This document shows, one piece after another, positions 63,362-64,000 of a DNA stretch of 64,000 nucleotides (within the stretch, counting starts at the first letter, position 1; every line of letters begins with the position of its first letter). This DNA is from Amycolatopsis sp. CA-126428. Lineage in GTDB: Bacteria; Actinomycetota; Actinomycetes; Mycobacteriales; Pseudonocardiaceae. The notes beneath the pieces are model-generated. The model did not search any database. It was not told the origin of the DNA and saw nothing but the letters and a program-made list of their open reading frames with translations. The stretch is from NCBI RefSeq assembly GCF_002904335.1, contig NZ_PPHF01000108.1, positions 40,514-104,513 of the forward strand, given 5' to 3'. A program made the translations under genes and the position numbers.

Positions 63362-64000
63362 ATGTCCGACAACGCGGCTCTCTCCTCCGAAGCGGTGGCC
63401 ATCGCCGACCGCATCGGCGAGCTGCTTGCGTGTATGCGTTCTGCTGAGGCCGAACTTGGTGCGCTGCTTGTGGAAATCGAGCAGCGTGGAGTGATGGAGC
63501 TGTTCGGTTACCGCTCTGTCGCCCGACTGTTGGAACATGTCGGCGATGTTCCTAAGCAGGCTGGCGAACGGATGGTGAGACGCGCCCGCGCTCTCAACCC
63601 GGGCCGAAACCTCGACGGCAGCCCAATTCCTGCTCTCGCGCCGGCTGTGGGTGTTGCTGCGCGCGCTGGACGGTTGAGCAACCCGATGATCGACGTAATC
63701 ACCGGCGTGCTCACCCAAGTTCCACCCGAGCATCACGCGAACGTAGAAGCCGACCTTCTGACCTTCGCCACCGATGCCGGGCACAAACAGGTTGCGGCTC
63801 TTGGTGCCCGCATCCTCGCCCACCTCACTCCTGACGGCACCGAACCCGACCACACCGAACCCGCCACCCCCACCCGTGAACTGTTCTTGCGGCGCAAGCG
63901 GTCCGGGGTCTGGGAGCTGAACGGCAGATTCGATGACGAGACCGGCACCCGCGCCAGCGCCTTGCTCGACGCGCTGGCCGAACGCCGCACCAGCGACGAG
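63362..64000 (+). CDS. DUF222 protein (likely HNH endonuclease), 3' end beyond window
   Basis: 213 codons visible; the frame is open to the right edge. GYRSVARLLEHVGDVPKQAGERMVRRARALNP, the KQ/RARAL pattern and LNGRFDDETGTRASALLDALAE are the DUF222 (13E12-like) signature; these proteins usually end in an HNH nuclease domain, not yet reached here. TAATCT 5 nt before the ATG at 63362 suggests a leaderless start. Copies of this family are numerous in actinomycete genomes and often lie near mobile elements, as here. Confidence 0.88.
   Translation, partial: MSDNAALSSEAVAIADRIGELLACMRSAEAELGALLVEIEQRGVMELFGYRSVARLLEHVGDVPKQAGERMVRRARALNPGRNLDGSPIPALAPAVGVAARAGRLSNPMIDVITGVLTQVPPEHHANVEADLLTFATDAGHKQVAALGARILAHLTPDGTEPDHTEPATPTRELFLRRKRSGVWELNGRFDDETGTRASALLDALAERRTSDE

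Overview
The window is high-GC DNA with dense genes, frequent GTG starts and stop/start overlaps. The repertoire is typical of a filamentous actinomycete: a SARP regulator, DUF742, GAF-ANTAR, XRE-DUF5753, many SpoIIE/HATPase/STAS signalling proteins, a mycolate-free ESX-type secretion operon, secreted glycanases and F420-type enzymes. My best inference is a member of the Pseudonocardiaceae close to Amycolatopsis; this is not proven by any marker in the window.

Layout. 0-8 kb: a secreted M4 protease (cut by the left edge), msrA, a STAS protein, an XRE regulator paired with a 2OG-Fe oxygenase, an SH3 protein, an ESX-like/lysozyme-like protein next to an L,D-transpeptidase, and two coupled hypothetical genes. 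8-16.6 kb: aldehyde dehydrogenase, a Cys-repeat membrane protein, a SARP regulator, DUF742, and hydrolase/TetR/SDR genes. 16.6-19.1 kb: an orphan type VII secretion (ESX) substrate operon (YbaB-like, EspC-like with an apparent frameshift, large Pro-rich effector). 19.2-24.2 kb: aldo/keto reductase, DinB, and a GH15 glucodextranase. 24.3-34.4 kb: a partner-switching signalling cluster with anti-sigma kinases, STAS antagonists, SpoIIE phosphatases, a 1362-residue hybrid kinase/phosphatase and GAF-ANTAR, but no sigma factor. 34.4-45.2 kb: NnrD repair, SDR pair with XRE regulator, PhoD-like phosphatase, an esterase-xylanase fusion, a G-rich non-coding tract, another HATPase and a short Rho paralogue with a pyrimidine-rich leader. 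45.2-50 kb: small proteins, a predicted SOS-controlled DUF3072 gene, an NlpC/P60 hydrolase and an M15-like protein, and an LLM oxidoreductase. 50-61.8 kb: a deletion remnant of a threonine dehydratase beside its LysR regulator, a LysR/EamA pair, NmrA/CPBP, MarR/azoreductase, an orphan response regulator, and indolepyruvate ferredoxin oxidoreductase with a divergent Lrp regulator. 61.8-64 kb: an IS66-type insertion with perfect terminal repeats, an 8-bp target duplication and a frameshifted transposase, then a DUF222 gene cut by the right edge.

Common themes are cell-envelope and polysaccharide hydrolysis (M4, GH15, xylanase, LDT, NlpC/P60, M15-like, lysozyme-like) and stress signalling by serine phosphorylation. 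The most interesting parts are the orphan ESX operon, the sigma-less partner-switching cluster, the short Rho with its leader, the LexA-type box before DUF3072, and the dehydratase remnant. No rRNA, tRNA, CRISPR array or replication origin was recognised.
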